Shown here piece by piece: positions 10,393-10,777 of a DNA stretch of 10,777 bases; the first letter of the stretch is position 1; every line of letters starts with the position of its first letter. The stretch is from positions 435,332 to 446,108 of the forward strand of contig MU646476.1 in assembly GCA_026770585.1 (NCBI GenBank), in the 5' to 3' direction. A program made the position numbers and the translations under genes. The notes beneath the pieces were generated by a model. That model had not been told where the DNA came from. It ran no database searches and saw only the letters and a program-made list of their open reading frames with translations. Origin of the DNA: Baffinella frigidus. Lineage: Eukaryota; Cryptophyceae; Cryptomonadales; Baffinellaceae.

Positions 10393-10547
10393 GTTGTCGG
10401 GGAAGCGCGAGACTCTCGGAGTGTGCAAACCCTAAACCCCAAACCCTAAACCGTAAACCCGAAGGGGGGGGGTATCTGGGGATTTTCCCCAGACATCTCC
10501 TCCCTTCGGCGATTTAGGGTTGAGGGTGTGAGAGCACATTCATAGGC

Positions 10548-10697
10548 TAACGGCCTGAAAATGGGGTAGTTAGGCATACGGCATTGCCTAGGACCTCCTA
10601 CCGTAGGCCGAGGGATCCTAGGACCAAAAAGTCTCGGCCTACGGTAGGAGGTCCTAGGCAATGCCGTAGGCCTAACTACCCCATTTTCAGGCCGTTA
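10548..10697. mobile_element. Nearly perfect 150-bp palindromic element G, TA to TA
   Basis: Arms 10548-10612 and 10633-10697 (65 nt each) pair with one visible mismatch (GGCATACGG against GGCCTACGG) around a 20-nt loop. Ends TAACGGCCTGAAAATGGGG and its complement, bounded by TA. The inner part carries CCTAGGACC and CCTACCGTAGG, words shared with families A, B and F. The arms' near identity suggests a recent insertion. Non-coding. Confidence 0.9.
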
Positions 10698-10777
10698 CCC
10701 CATTAACATGCCCTTTCTTCCTGCGCTCCTCCCAACCGTCCCCTAGCACAACCTACCGCAGGGTCGAAACCCTACAC

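Overview
The window looks like nuclear DNA of a GC-rich unicellular eukaryote, most likely an alga or related protist. Seen directly: GT-AG introns, exons with G or C at almost every third codon position, many blocks of TTTAGGG-like heptamers (the telomere type of plants, green algae, dinoflagellates, chromerids and several other algae), and dense short inverted-repeat elements. From memory only, the repeats recall algal nuclear contigs such as those of cryptophytes. I cannot fix the taxon.

Left part (1-2352, plus strand): the last four exons of the gene for the mitochondrial trifunctional enzyme alpha subunit (HADHA type, fatty-acid beta-oxidation). The exons join in one frame across three GT-AG introns to give the last 96 residues. 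Intron 1 holds an inverted-repeat element, duplicated pieces and a degenerate copy of its own 3' splice junction. Intron 2 is almost wholly telomere-like repeat. Intron 3 holds another inverted-repeat element.

Middle (2353-7545): no gene I can support. It is packed with short non-autonomous elements that I sort into families. Family A is about 105 bp with ends TCCCTTAAGTGG. Family B is 117 bp with ends CAGGGGTACCTCGC. Several one-off foldback elements also occur. Most well-preserved copies are bounded by TA, as expected for a TA-targeting (Tc1/mariner-like) transposase, but no transposase is in the window. A sits inside B and B inside A, so both were active in overlapping periods. Between them lie three broken pieces resembling C2H2 zinc-finger coding sequence, interstitial telomere repeats and GC-rich hairpins.

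Right part (7546-10777): a second coding signal on the minus strand. Three candidate exons of 33, 90 and 108 nt, all in phase 0, would encode an Ala/Gln/Glu/Lys-rich, probably coiled-coil protein that I do not recognise. They are surrounded by degenerate copies of the same exons, some on the opposite strand and some with lost splice sites. Two more family A elements, telomere-like blocks and a nearly perfect 150-bp palindrome complete the region.

Nothing suggests that the two genes work together. The shared theme is a gene region reshaped by small palindromic elements, telomere-repeat insertion and local duplication of exon pieces.
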